64,000 nt of DNA, taken from contig BTRK01000004.1 of assembly GCA_036245805.1 (NCBI GenBank), positions 40,326,907-40,390,906 on the forward strand, read 5' to 3'. A program made the translations under genes and the position numbers. This stretch comes from Pristionchus mayeri. Taxonomy: Eukaryota > Nematoda > Chromadorea > Rhabditida > Neodiplogasteridae. The notes under the pieces were generated by a model that was not told the DNA's origin, searched no databases, and saw only the letters and a program-made list of their open reading frames with translations. Shown one piece after another: positions 1-11,462 of this stretch; position 1 is the first letter of the stretch, and every line of letters starts with the position of its first letter.

Positions 1-529
1 TCAAAGATGCAGAAATTCTAAAACGCAGAAATTCTACTCTACAATAATACGGTCACCATAACTCTTCGCATCATCAAAATATCGGTATACATCTCGCAAA
101 TATTGGATTTTTTCTGGTTCAATAACTTAAAAGTGGTAATGCATTGGTAGGATCAAATCACCTTGAACTATGGTTTGGGGATGATCAGTAAAATTGCCGA
201 TTCTCTAAGCACTTTCTCACCATATTGGAACACGAACAGTACATATTGCTGTACACCTGCGTTAAAAAATTTATTACTCCAAAGTAGATATTAATATTAA
301 AGGAGAATTACTAGATTCAATTGCATTCACAGAAGGAGTTGAATTTATGTCACCTCCGAAGCGTCACTTCCCTTACTTCGTTCCCGGTGCAAGTCCTCCA
401 ATTGTCCACCCACCATATTTACTATTTTGAGGGGAATTTCGAAAGAATTCACCCTTTCAGGAGAGGAATCAAGTCTGGCAGGGAAAAAATAAAAGTGAGT
501 GAAATTGAGTGAGTAATTGTTTTATTCAA

Positions 530-970
530 TCATCCAAGACGGTATGTGGTTCCGTGCTCCATGCAATCTACAACTTCAAGTACGATTCGTTACTTCGTTA
601 TTAGCGTTACATGTGAGTAAAATTCCCTCAAAATGAGACTCTCGAATGTTTGCAGCATTCTGCTGCAGCCGGTGATGAAATCGGATTCTGAAACGAAAAT
701 TACCCCTAGTTAAGTTCTAAAATTCGAATGTTCTGATTGTACCAGGCTTGTACCAGGCTTGTCAGACTCGTGAGATGCCTGATATTATTCATTCACAATT
801 CAAAAAAATGCGCGAGAATGAGTGGAAACAACAAATTTCTAAATTCCCAAACCAAAAACTGCGAAGTTTCATGCCTTCTTCGAATTCTCCGAGAAATCGA
901 TGTTCTCAATGTGAACTCCACAGCTACTTCATCAACAATCAATCTATATCATTGCTTACACTGTGAACAA
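530..970 (+). pseudogene. Decayed copy of family F (blocks A and D)
   Basis: A block matching the recurrent motif around 'ttccgtgctc..gcaatctacaac' lies near 545-580 (block A of family F). A second block near 860-930, reading roughly LRSFMPSSNSPRNRCSQC, matches blocks near 17.95, 30.45 and 39.6 kb (block D). The frame is not continuous. The function is unknown; the call rests only on similarity to other copies in this window. The first 320 bases show nothing I can support. Near 355-390 a short stretch resembles block S ('ccgaagcg.cacttccc'). Confidence 0.4.
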
Positions 971-1014
971 TTTTGCACCTAATATCCATATATTTCGACG
1001 CTTCAATATATTTA

Positions 1015-1875
1015 TTGGGGTGTCCGGAAATTTTTAAGAATGGTCATGTAAAAACTTAGCGCATTATCGATATGTCGGCTTTCACAAATCTATTTGTAAA
1101 CAATATATTGAGCAATCGATTAATGCTAACTGTTCAGGAATTGCATCAACATTCCAGTTGCACAATTGAATTTTATGATATTTTCAGTCGAAAATACGGA
1201 TTTAAGTATTTTAGTAAATGCACTCTCATACACCCAGTTTTCGACGGGTAATTATGGCCAACTCTGTGGTCAATAAGGGGATTATGCACAATAATAACAA
1301 GGGGAGATTTCGATCGGCAAACGCCGATGAGAATTCTGGTGCAACTCCGAAACAGAAATTCACTCATTTTTGGACATTTTATCCAATTTCTTCGTCCTCT
1401 CTGCTGAGAGATAATTTAAAATACCATTACGACCAATCTCACTATGTTGTCTTCTAAACAGCAAAGGGTGGTGATCGGAGTCCCTCATGTGCTCGTGAAC
1501 AAGGGTAAAATACATATTCTAAGGGAAATGAACTCTACCGAAATCAAAAATGTTTCATTAATTTGTGATTGCTCCAAAGATATACATGATTTCAACATTT
1601 CCAAACATAGTACACTTATGCATGTTTATCTGGAATGCGTTTGGAATTTGATTTCTGTTATCCCATTGACATTTACAATTTTCAAAATGAGGGTGTAAAA
1701 CGATTTGTTTTGCATATCGCATCGTCACATGTTAATAGTGTTGCCCAATCAACATGGCATAAATTACTTCTCAATTACCTTCATGCATTAGTACCACGAG
1801 GCTATAGTTATCGCTTCCCATTCGTGAAAAAACTAAACAACAAGAAAATTCTTAAAAATTTCCGGACACCCTGAA
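1015..1875. mobile_element. Tc1/mariner-type MITE, 861 bp
   Basis: Inverted termini: the left end starts TTGGGGTGTCCGGAAA and the right end, reverse-complemented, starts TTCAGGGTGTCCGGAAA, both continuing into TTTTTAAGAAT. TA dinucleotides flank both ends (1013-1014 and 1876-1877), as expected for Tc1/mariner transposition. No transposase motif is visible inside, so this is a non-autonomous copy. Its termini resemble those of the 8281-13066 element. Confidence 0.75.
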
Positions 1876-2049
1876 TAAAGGTTCAAGCGTTTATCCTTTG
1901 CGATTACATCATGACATATCAAAATCTTTCAAAAAAATTAACCATTGCTATCATAAATAGAAACCTTTTCGACAGTTTTGAGACATCGATTCGACGCATA
2001 TGAGGTTCTATTAAAAAATTGTGATGTAGGGAGAGTACTGGTTGTATTC

Positions 2050-2264
2050 ACTTATTCATCTCAGCAGGTGATTCCGTGCTCATTGCAATCTACAATATCT
2101 CATCAGAGTTGTGGCCTCGTTCGAAGGATTTGAAAGAAGGTGCAGTTAAAAAAATACAGGCGTTACCCCTGGACCAGGCCGCTCTCCGATATGCTTATGA
2201 AATTCGCGTGTTAGGAGACCGTCCACCAGAAAACGGAAAGGGGTCACGGTTGGTCAAAAAATAG
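2050..2264 (+). pseudogene. Family F fragment, blocks A and A' (open frame)
   Basis: An open frame of 62 codons from 2076, extendable upstream through 'GDSVLIAIYNISSE', reads on to QALPLDQAALRYAYEIRV. Block A recurs near 7.13, 23.33, 29.0, 29.47, 30.68, 40.15 and 56.33 kb. Block A' (LPL[DE]..ALRYA..I.V) recurs at 8.08, 26.64 and 40.49 kb. In this copy A runs straight into A'. The frame is then cut by the palindrome that begins at about 2205-2240. I do not recognise the protein. Shared amino-acid pattern between diverged copies suggests a once-coding sequence, but this copy is truncated. Confidence 0.5.
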
Positions 2265-3465
2265 ATATCCTCCATATTTTTTCTTGAAGTAAGGGACCAA
2301 AGTTAGGAGCGCAGGCACCATTGGCTAAGGTGTGGGCTCCATTTTGAAAAAGATACCGTAACCCCTCATTTTCGAGGTGGAAAAACTTTTTCCCAGAAAT
2401 TCTCGTTTTTATAGTTTTTCTGATGTATTTTTACATTAAAATATCGAATTTTCATGTTAGAATTGCCAAAAAATTAGAGCCAAAAAATCTATTTTGGCGA
2501 TCCAAAAAGCCACATAATTTTATATATCTTTCTTTAAAAAAATAATACTTTGGGTTTTTGGCATTTTTCGAAACATCATCATATGAAAAATTTATGGTAA
2601 TTTTGCAGAATTTTTAAAATGCCCCATCTCGATGAAATGTTGGCCAGAACCTTATGGGAAAAACGTGAAAATGACTAGATATTTCTGATTGTAAATACTG
2701 TTCGCTGCCTCCAATCGCCTTCTGATTTGGCCAGGGAGTCGTTCTAGGTCGTATAAACATGTCGGATTTCAAAAATTATGAAATTGCAAAAAAGGAAATT
2801 TCGATTTTTCGACCATTTTGACCGAAAAAATCGAAATTTAAAATTTTTACATTTTGGCAATTTTTGATGTTGGACATGTTTATATGACCTAGTATGACAC
2901 CCTGGAGAAATTTGAAGGCGATTGGAGGCTGTAAACAGTATTTACAATCAACAATATCAAGCCATTTTCACGTTTTTCCCAAGTTCTGTCTAAGGTCTCA
3001 AGTTCTGGCAAACATTTCATCAAGATGGGGCATTTTTAAAATTCTGCAAAAATTACCATACATTTGCCATATATGATGATGTTTCGAAAAATGCCAAAAA
3101 CCCAAAGTATTATTTTTTTAAAGAAAGATATATAAAATTATGTGGCTTTTTGGATCGCCAAAATAGATTTTTTGGCTCTAATTTTTTGGCAATTCTAACA
3201 TGAAAATTCGATATTTTAATGTAAAAATACATCAGAAAAACTATAAAAACGAGAATTTCTGGGAAAAAGTTTTTCCACCTCGAAAATGAGGGGTTACGGT
3301 ATCTTTTTCAAAATGGAGCCCACACCTTAGCCAATGGTGCCTGCGCTCCTAACTTTGGTCCCTTACTTCAAGAAAAAATATGGAGGATATCTATTTTTTG
3401 ATCAACCGTGACCCCTGCCCAGGTGTTACGTTCTCTGGTGGATGGTCTCTTAAAGCACGTGAAAA
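2205..3465. repeat. 1.2-kb imperfect palindrome (foldback element)
   Basis: The sequence from about 2239 to 2830 is repeated in reverse complement to about 3416, with the axis near 2828. Examples: 'aggggtcacggt' at 2239 pairs with 'accgtgacccct' ending at 3416, and 'ataccgtaacccctcatttt' pairs with its complement near 3290. Weaker pairing (gagacc.tccacc / ggtgga.ggtctc) extends to about 2205 and 3465. Neither arm contains a recognisable gene. The centre is an A/T-rich run of 'cgatttttcg' type. Probably a non-autonomous foldback transposon. Confidence 0.8.
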
Positions 3466-3592
3466 GACGGATACTCTTATACGGAAAAAAATTTGTGTAG
3501 CAAAGAGAACTTACGATAATGTCCAACTTTTCTTACAGTAACCCGCGCATTTTTAAAAGAGGGCTCAAAATCGATGTTTGGCAACGCATAAA

Positions 3593-4537
3593 TCAATTTT
3601 TAAATATATTTCTGTGTTTGCAATGATCAGAAGTAAACTTGAACTTTCCAACTATTTCCACATCGAGGACACTTGAGAGATCACGGGTCATTATGTAGTC
3701 GATTTGATTCCTTGTACTCATATTCGGGGCCATCCAAGTCCATTTTCTGCTTTCTCTCTTCTGGAATCGTGTGTTGAGGAGGTGTAATCTTGTCTCAGCA
3801 CAGAAGTCAATCAGCATCTGTCCTCGTGAGTTCCTCCTTCCTAGTCCATGCCTTCCAATGAACTCTTCATCCTCGCTCTGCCTCGATCCGACCTTTGCGT
3901 TAAAGTCACCCAGCACAACTAATCGCCACTTTCCACGCCCCGGTAGCGGAGCACGACGCGTGGAAGTAGCAATCAATCCGCTGAGATCATCCAAAAATTG
4001 TACATACTCCTGGTCAGAATGTGAGGCTGTCAGAGCGTACGCATTGATGATTCGTAGGCAATGGTTCGGGAGGTCGAGGTACGATAAGCGATCACTAACT
4101 GAGTGGAATGTTGTGTTCGATCCCAAATAACTGCCTACGAGGAAACCGGTACCGTTTGCGGAACGAGTACCGTAACCCACTAACAGGTGATTGGTTCCTG
4201 ATAGGGTGAGAGAGGTCAAACCTGACCTCCTCATTTCCTGGATGGCTAAGACATCTAATGGGACTTCACTCACTGCCTCCTCCAACTCAGCTAGTCGATC
4301 GGCTTTCCTCAGAGTCCGCGCATTGAGAGTCCCAATCCGTAGTGTTGTAGCCGGCATCCGTTGGACAGGCGACCCTTGGCGGTTGTCCAAGCTACGCCAA
4401 GGGGACTCCCACTCGATTGCGAACTGGGAGGGAAGTGGGATACGACCACCCCTCAGCCGCGCACGAATGGAGAATGGAGAATGGAGAATGGAGAATGGAG
4501 AATACCACTTAGACACCACAGTAGACACCACTTTCAA
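3593..4537 (-). pseudogene. RTE-clade LINE fragment: AP endonuclease only, RT missing
   Basis: A 314-residue open frame encodes the apurinic/apyrimidinic-like endonuclease domain of an RTE-clade non-LTR retrotransposon, which nicks the target DNA for reverse transcription. Visible motifs: LRIGTLNARTL near residues 66-76, catalytic QE near 100-101, VVLGDFN near 207-213, QIDYI near 278-282 and SDH near 303-305. The frame leaves homology right after the SDH motif, where the 19.1-kb copy continues through a linker into reverse transcriptase, so the element is 3'-truncated and dead. The conserved protein probably begins at Met61, aligned with Met19 of the 19.1-kb copy. The upstream residues cover the (AATGGAG)n tract and the edge of the 176-bp tandem array, both 5' of this element on the minus strand. 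Confidence 0.9.
4465..4502. repeat. 7-bp minisatellite (AATGGAG)n
   Basis: About five tandem copies of AATGGAG sit between the LINE endonuclease start and the 176-bp array. The 19.1-kb LINE has only a single 'ctccattcg' in the equivalent place, just before the shared 'gcgcggctgaggggtgg'. The expansion is therefore specific to this copy. Confidence 0.9.
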
Positions 4538-6690
4538 AAATTTGTCGACGACCGAAGTCCGCTGATTAGGAACATGTAAAAAGAAGAGATGATAAACAGG
4601 CTGTGCTGATCATTTCCCCGTAGAGCATGCAGCTCTATTTCAAAGAACACGACTTGCAGGCATCGAGAAAGACGATCACTTTGCGAAAAACGAGCAGTAG
4701 ACACAACTTTCAAAAATTTGTCGACAACCGAAGTCCGCTGATTAGGACCCAGTAAATAGGAGAGATGATGAACAGACCATGCTTAACATTTGGCCTTAGA
4801 GAGTGTAGCTCCATTTCAAAGAATACGACTTGCAGGCATCGAGAAAGTCGATCACTTGGAGAATAACGAGCAGTAGACAGACACAACTTTCAAAAATTTG
4901 TCGACGACCGAAGTCCGCTGATTAGGACCCAGTAAAAAGGAGAGATGATGAACAGACCATGCTTAACATTTGGCCTTAGAGAGTGTAGCTCCATTTCAAA
5001 GAATACGACTTGCAGGCATCGAGAAAGTCGATCACTTTGAGAATAACGAGCAGTAGACACAACTTTCAAAAATTTGTCGACGACCGAAGTCCGCTGATTA
5101 GGACCATGTAAAAAGAAGAGATGATAAACAGGCAGTGCTGATCATTTCATTTCCCCGTAGAGCATGCAGCTCTATTTCAAAGAACACGACTTGCATGCAT
5201 CGAGAAAGACGATGACTTTGTCCGCTGATTAGGACCATGTGAGATGATGAACAGACCATGCTTAACATTTGGCCTTAGAGAGTGTAGCTCCATTTCAAAG
5301 AATACGACTTGCAGGCATCGAGAAAGTCGATCACTTTGAGAATAACGAGCAGTAGACACAACTTTCAAAAATTTGTCGACGACCGAAGTCCGCTGATTAG
5401 GACCATGTAAAAAGAAGAGATGATAAACAGGCAGTGCTGATCATTTCCCCGTAGAGCATGCAGCTCTATTTCAAAGAACACGACTTGCATGCATCGAGAA
5501 AGACGATCACTTTGTGAAGAACGAGCAGTAGACACAACTTTCAAAAATTTGTCGACGACCGAAGTCCGCTGATTAGGACCATGTAAAAAGAAGAGATGAT
5601 AAACAGGCTGTGCTTATCATTTCCCCGTAGAGCATGCAGCTCTATTTCAAAGAACACGACTTGCAGGCATCGAGAAAGACGATCACTTTGCGAAAAACGA
5701 GCAGTAGACACAACTTTCAAAAATTTTTCGACGACCGAAGTCCGCTGATTAGGACCATGTAAAAAGAAGAGATGATAAACTGGCTGTGCTAATCATTTCC
5801 CCGTAGAGCATGCAGCTCCATTTCAAAGAATACGACTTGCATGCATCGAGAAAGACGATCACTTTGCGAAAAACGAGCAGTAGACACAACTTTCAAAAAT
5901 TTGTCGACGGCCGAAGTCCGCTGATTAGGACCCAGTAAAAAGGAAACTTTCATCGCGCGTATATCTGCTTAAAATTGGTTTTATGATTTAATATTTTGGA
6001 TTTGTGTTATGGTTCAATGGCCTTAGAGAGTGTAGCTCCATTTCAAAGAATACGACTTGCAGGCATCGAGAAAGTCGATCACTTGGAGAATAACGAGCAG
6101 TAGACAGACACAACTTTCAAAAATTTGTCGACGACCGAAGTCCGCTGATTAGGACCCAGTAAAAAGGAGAGATGATGAACAGACCATGCTTAACATTTGG
6201 CCTTAGAGAGTGTAGCTCCATTTCAAAGAATACGACTTGCAGGCATCGAGAAAGTCGATCACTTTGAGAATAACGAGCAGTAGACACAACTTTCAAAAAT
6301 TTGTCGACGACCGAAGTCCGCTGATTAGGACCATGTAAAAAGAAGAGATGATAAACAGGCAGTGCTGATCATTTCCCCGTAGAGCATGCAGCTCTATTTC
6401 AAAGAACACGACTTGCATGCATCGAGAAAGACGATCACTTTGTGAAGAACGAGCAGTAGACACAACTTTCAAAAATTTGTCGACGACCGAAGTCCGCTGA
6501 TTAGGACCATGTAAAAAGAAGAGATGATAAACAGGCTGTGCTTATCATTTCCCCGTAGAGCATGCAGCTCTATTTCAAAGAACACGACTTGCAGGCATCG
6601 AGAAAGACGATCACTTTGAGAATAACGAGCAGTAGACACAACTTTCAAAAATTTGTCGACGGCCGAAGTCCGCTGATTAGGACCCAGTAA
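4520..6690. repeat. 176-bp tandem array upstream of an RTE LINE
   Basis: The anchor 'accgaagtcc' recurs at 4551, 4727, 4907, 5083, 5382, 5558, 5734, 5910 (one base changed), 6134, 6310, 6486 and 6662. Spacing is 176 bp almost throughout, with a 299-bp step where one unit is partly deleted and a 224-bp step at an inserted block. Units share 'caactttcaaaaatttgtcg'. Two subtypes mix: one with 'gaccatgcttaacatttggcc', one with 'tgctgatcatttccccgtag'. On the minus strand the array lies directly 5' of the LINE endonuclease frame and merges with its leader. Confidence 0.93.
5941..6019. repeat. Array-end block duplicated inside the array
   Basis: These 79 bases (aggaaactttcatcgcgcg ... ggttcaatg) reappear at 6693-6771, where they form the end of the array and continue into unique DNA. 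Here the block joins abruptly to the middle of a monomer ('ttcaatg' then 'gccttagagag'). An array end was therefore copied or recombined into the array. Confidence 0.85.
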
Positions 6691-6755
6691 AAAGGAAACT
6701 TTCATCGCGCGTATATCTGCTTAAAATTGGTTTTATGATTTAATATTTTGGATTT

Positions 6756-7031
6756 GTGTTATGGTTCAATGTTAAAATCGGGGCACGTTGGCAGTTTATG
6801 CCAGCTGAGTTTGCTGAAACTCCCGCTTTAATATTGTTTGATATGTTATTAATAGTAGTAATAGCTCTCGAACGGCGCAGACACGGTATTGTTCGAAATG
6901 AATCTCGTCAAATTCATATAGCAAATCTGAAACACTGCTCTTTCTTAAAACAACCATTACAATACAACACCCACTCTCAGCATCTACTCAGTCAAAGATC
7001 AATTAATATCAATCGTTTATGTCTACCGTAA
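6756..7031 (+). pseudogene. Family F fragment, block B (open frame)
   Basis: A 91-codon open frame. From about 6880 it reads NESRQIHIANLKHCSFLKQ and ends LCLP*. It aligns with a second copy at 7640-7765 (ISSAHIAHVKRDSFLKQ ... WYLP*) and with broken copies near 8195 and 26745. Shared pattern: [RS].[AIV]HIA..K..SFLKQ....Y..HS. The start Met of the open frame lies in array-flanking DNA and is probably not the original start. Function unknown. Confidence 0.45.
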
Positions 7032-7109
7032 TAAATCAATAAATAATTTCTAGCGTACCCAACCGAGTCGAAATGCAAGAGAAAAACAATAGTAAAAGGC
7101 TGATTATTA

Positions 7110-7570
7110 CACTTCAGTGCTGCGATTCCGTGCTTATTGCAACATACAACCTCTCGATTGATTGACCTTGTTGGCAGAAGAACCCAGAATAAAAAAATGA
7201 CTCAATTGTCTACGATGCTTTCACCTAAACTATCTCAACAACTGACTAAAACACAAACGTAAGTAGTAAATAATCAAGGAAATCGCTCACTTGCGCTAAC
7301 TAAAATCAATCCTCGATAGTCTTTCGCAATTCGACACACAAATTGATTAATCAGTTTCGAATAAAAACACAGTTCTCGCTCTCTCATACCGTACTTCATC
7401 CTCATCATCGGATTGCAGCGATCGAGACGGAAATTGCAGAAACAGCAGAAGCCGCACGGGAGACAAGAGAAGGAGTGCAACGGAAGAAGCAGAAGTAACT
7501 ACAACAGGAGAGGAAAGAGGAAACTCCGAAGGCGACGAACATCCACTGCAAGGAAGGAGATTAGAGTTCT
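7110..7570 (+). pseudogene. Family F fragment, blocks A, pre-E1 and E1
   Basis: Block A ('gattccgtgcttattgcaacatacaacctctc') is at about 7125. The pre-E1 stretch 'caatt.gattaatcagtttcgaataaaaac...tctcgctctctcataccgtact' is at about 7335-7400. Block E1 (...cagaaacagcagaagc.gcacg...aactccgaaggcgacgaac..ccactgcaagg) is at 7435-7560. Nearly the same layout recurs at 30.8-31.06 kb and 31.6-31.8 kb. Frames are interrupted. Product unknown. Confidence 0.45.
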
Positions 7571-7619
7571 TATTTCTTACTATCAGTTGTAATAGTTTTT
7601 TTACAATTTTGAAAACCAG

Positions 7620-7790
7620 ATGATCACTGCATTGCTTGAAACGAATTTCATCAGCTCACATAGCACATGTGAAACGCGACTCCTTCTTGAAACAATCACC
7701 ACAATACAAAAACCACTCTCACAAAAGTCCCTCAGCTGTGGGTTACTTAACAAGAATCGTATCTAACTGGTATCTACCGTAACGGTACCA
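7620..7790 (+). pseudogene. Family F fragment, block B
   Basis: Reads KRISSAHIAHVKRDSFLKQ followed by a Y.NHSH segment and ends near WYLP*. It aligns with the 6756-7031 frame. No start codon or acceptor is assigned. Function unknown. Confidence 0.4.
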
Positions 7791-7817
7791 GGTCGAATGA
7801 GAACCATTAGTAGATTA

Positions 7818-7854
7818 GTAGTAGAGTAATGCCGTCTCGGCATTACTCTACTAC
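7818..7854. repeat. Perfect 17-bp-stem hairpin
   Basis: 'gtagtagagtaatgccg' (7818-7834) pairs exactly with 'cggcattactctactac' (7838-7854) around a 3-nt loop. A third, direct, near-copy (gaagtagagtaatgccgtct) follows at about 7862-7879. Not a typical terminator context, since no U-tract follows. Confidence 0.9.
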
Positions 7855-8069
7855 CATTAGAAGTAGAGTAATGCCGTCTTTGAAATATAAAAGGCGGCAT
7901 AACGCAATTGTTCACCCCACCTAGTACCACCGTAACCAATCAATCAATACTCGTACCGTACCCGATCACCAGGTTGTCCGAACGCACCGACACCTCCCTC
8001 CTCGCCATCAATCGAATCGAACTGCAATAGAAAAATAATCCACAGATCCAGAGTTTGAATCATCAGCCC

Positions 8070-8260
8070 GAAGTTTTTCTCCGTTCAACCAGGCTGCCCT
8101 CCGAAATGCTTCTGCAATTCATGTTAAGAATAATATTATTCGAAATATTATATTACAGTTAGTTTTTACAATCTCGACACTATCTTCTCCCTATTGCCCG
8201 AAACGAAATTCGTCAGGTTCACGTAGCACATGTGAAACGCAACTCCTTCGCTTAACAGAT
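8070..8260 (+). pseudogene. Family F fragment, blocks A' and B
   Basis: Near 8085-8120 the frame reads FNQAALRNASAIHVKN (block A'). Near 8190-8250 'gaaacgaaattcgtcaggttcacgtagcacatgtgaaacgcaact' matches block B with frame breaks. A stretch ending in 'ttacag' between them resembles an intron, the same A'-gap-B order as at 26.6-26.85 kb. Confidence 0.35.
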
Positions 8261-9707
8261 GAAGTCTGAGAAGCGAGATATTGGGGTGTTCCGAAAGTTC
8301 GTTCACTACTTTTTTGAAAAATTGTTTCTCAAATGCCATTAATCTTATAAAGTTGTAGTAAGCGGCGCTGGATAGGGCGTCTGCTGTTTTACAATTTCCA
8401 TACTTCAGGATCCGAAGTCCTTAGTTTTTTCGCAAAAATAAATGAATTAATCCTGATCTCAACAGAATCACCCCCATTTCCAGTTCTTTGCTATGAAGAG
8501 ATATATACCAGATCATCGACTCCAGTGAGTCGGTAGTTTATTGTAAACAAATTGCGCATGATCGCGATCTCCCATATCACATTACGAAAGCACTGCGAAA
8601 GTCATGATTTTCCACACAGTATTTTAAAAAGTTGCGAATTTCATTTTAATAACGGTTCTAAACGATTTCTAGTAAATACAAACTAGTGGGCGACTACGCT
8701 TCTTTTAAAGTTAGACGTTATATGAATATTAAAAATAATCCCCCATTGATGGCATCAATAATAATGGTTTTCACGCCGCGTCCGTCCCAACGCTAGATTT
8801 TGCTAGAAAGAAGAATGGTATCGACATTTTTCATAAATTGACTATCGAAATCATGAATATGACCCATCATCTGACACAGCGACACGGACTACTGTAGGTT
8901 AGTGTTACGTTAGAAGAACGATATTGATGATTTCCATCCATCCTCCGACGAAATCATAAATCTGACCCAGCGTCTGACCCACGGCTACGGGTTACGGTAG
9001 CTTTCGCTTACGGTAGGAGCAAGGTATTGACATTTTGATTTGATCTTCTGATGAAATCATGAAGTTGACACAACATCTGCTCCAACGCCACTCCCAGGTT
9101 ACGGTAGACGGACGGACAACCGTACACCATTTTTGTGGTCGTAAAAATTTTTCTTCTGGAAAGTTCGGAAATCTTTTTCGTCTGCTGACCTTGTATTTTA
9201 ATTGCACAGAAACTATCAAAATCCCATTCGAATCGAAAGCGCCAGACACAAAAAGCTTTCAGATTATTGTAAATGTTGCAACTAGCGGGGAACTACGTCT
9301 AAACCAATAGAATGACTTTCTAATAAATGTAAAAATATTATCCCGAATGATTACAAAAAACCGAAAAAATCATAAATCTGACCCAGCGTCTGACTCACCG
9401 CCACGGTATACGGTAGCTTTCGGTTTCGGTAGCATTTTCATATTGATGTTTTGCATTGATCCGCCGATGAAATCATGAATCTGACCCAGCGTCTGACCCA
9501 ACGCCACGGTATACGGTAGCTTTCGGTTACGGTAGCATTTTCATATTGATGTTTTGCATTGATCCGCCGACGAAATCATTAATCTGACCCAGCGTTTGAC
9601 CCAACGCCTCGGTATACGATAGCTTTCGGTTACGGTAGCTTACCACATGCACACGGTATTTTGCCTAACATAGCAAAGCTTCTCGAAGCGTAGCAAAACG
9701 TTTTGAC

Positions 9708-9773
9708 GGTAGCGGGCATCGAACCCCCAACTTTGTGTTTGCCACTCTATCGCGTTAACCACTCGGCCATGGT
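9708..9773 (-). pseudogene. tRNA-like module 1 (A and B box)
   Basis: On the minus strand it carries TGGCCGAGTGG (fits the pol III A box) and GGTTCGATGCC (fits the B box). The first 30 nt resemble class II (Ser/Leu) tRNAs. I cannot fold a matching 7-bp acceptor stem or a paired anticodon stem, so this is a tRNA pseudogene or SINE-type head, not a functional tRNA. Confidence 0.7.
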
Positions 9774-10550
9774 AAAATTACAACAATATATTTAAAAATA
9801 ATTAAATTAAGAGATAATCATAATGCACCATTGAAACTTTTCAAATTCTGCGTTTCTCAAAAAATATTTTGTGCGCGCTCTGGAATATTAGTTGCCCCAC
9901 CGGACTTTTAGAGTGTACGGTAATCGATTGGTTCGGGTATTTGAGAAAACAATGTCTCGGCAAGGCAAGCTTAATAGTACTTTTGGATGGCAGAAGATAT
10001 ACGCTGTCCCCTCTAGTCACGTTTGCAAAGAAAAGATTACGGTAATGGACAACGTGACACCTATTTTACGCACCTCCTACATTTGTGTTTCGAGAAAATT
10101 CTTAGGTTTCATATCTGCTGATCATACACTGCCGATGCGCACCCACACCCAAACGCACAGCTCCCCACCTCCTCCACGTCAAAAAAGCTATCGGGTTATG
10201 GTAAAGCAGCAACTAGCGGGGAACTACGCCTTTTTACGAGGACAAAATGGGTACGGTAGCTTTTGGATATCGCGGGCATACGGTGTTGACGTTTTTAATC
10301 AATATTATGACGAAATCATAAATCTGACCCAGCGTCTGACCCAACGCCATGGTATACGGTAGCTTTCGGAAACACGCTATGAGTATGTTATTGAAGTTTT
10401 GCGTTGATCCGCTGACGAAATCACGAATCTGACCCAGCGTCTGACACAAGGCCACGGTATACGGTAGCTTTCGGTTACGGTAGCCTACCATAAGCATACG
10501 GTATTTTGCCCAACATGCCCAAACTTCTCGACGATTGGCAAACCATTTTG

Positions 10551-10618
10551 ACGGTGGCGGGTATCGAACCCCCAACTTTGCGTTTGCCAGTCTATCGCGT
10601 TAACCACTCGGCCATGGT
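10551..10618 (-). pseudogene. tRNA-like module 2
   Basis: Same A box TGGCCGAGTGG, and B box GGTTCGATACC. Differs from module 1 at a few positions. No acceptor stem. Confidence 0.7.
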
Positions 10619-11397
10619 AAAATTACAACAATATATTTAAAAATTATTAAATTAAGAGACAGTCATAATGCACCATTGAAACTTTTCAAATTCTGCGTTT
10701 CTCCAAAAATATTTTGTGCGCGCTCTGGAATATTAGTTGCCCCACCGGACTTTTAGGGTGTACGGTAATCGATTGGTTCGGGTATTTGAGAAAAAGAGTT
10801 TCTCGGCAAGGCAAGCTTAATAGTACTTTTGGATGGCAGAAGATGTACGCTGTCCCCTCTAGTCACGTTTGCAAAGAAAAGATTACGGTAATGGACAACG
10901 TGACACCTGTTTTTCGCACCTCCTACATTTGTGTTTCATGAAATTGCTTAGGTTTCATATCTGCTGACCATACATGACCGATGCGCACCCACACCCAAAC
11001 GCACAGCTCCCCACCTCCTCCACGTCAAAAAAGCTATCGGGTTATGGTAAAGCAGCAACTAGCGGGCAACTACGTATTTTTACGAGGACAAAATGGGTAT
11101 GGTAGCTTTTGGATATCATGAGCGTATGTTGTTGACGTTTTGAATCAATTTTATGACGAAATCATAAATCTGACCCAGCGTCTGACCCAAAGCCATGGTA
11201 TACGGTAGCTTTCGGAAACACGCTATGAGTATGTTATTGAAGTTTTGCGTCGATCCGCCGACGAAATCACGAATCTGACCCAGCGTCTGACACAACGCCA
11301 CGGTATACGGTAGCTTTCGGTTACGGTAGCCTACCATAAGCATACGGTATTTTGTCCAACAAGCTAAAGATTTTCGAAGCGTGGCAAAACGTTTTGA

Positions 11398-11462
11398 CGC
11401 CGGCGGGCATCGAACCCCCAACATCACGTTTATCGGTCAATCGCGTTAGCCACTCGGCCATG
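11398..11462 (-). pseudogene. tRNA-like module 3
   Basis: A box TGGCCGAGTGG and B box GGTTCGATGCC are retained, while the middle (anticodon region) has diverged strongly from modules 1 and 2. Preservation of the two promoter boxes over the centre is notable. Confidence 0.65.

Noticed and set aside
1015..1875. Transposase gene inside the 861-bp TIR element
   Set aside because: Only short broken frames (64-84 codons), with no DDE/D or helix-turn-helix pattern.
5177..6705. Minus-strand frames MKV...ARYSQSDRLSRCLQ as an array-encoded protein
   Set aside because: They repeat with the 176-bp monomer, break at every subtype change and show no coding pattern.
9708..9773. Functional tRNA gene
   Set aside because: A and B boxes fit, but no acceptor stem or anticodon stem pairs and the four copies differ in the anticodon region. 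Kept as a tRNA-like pseudogene module.
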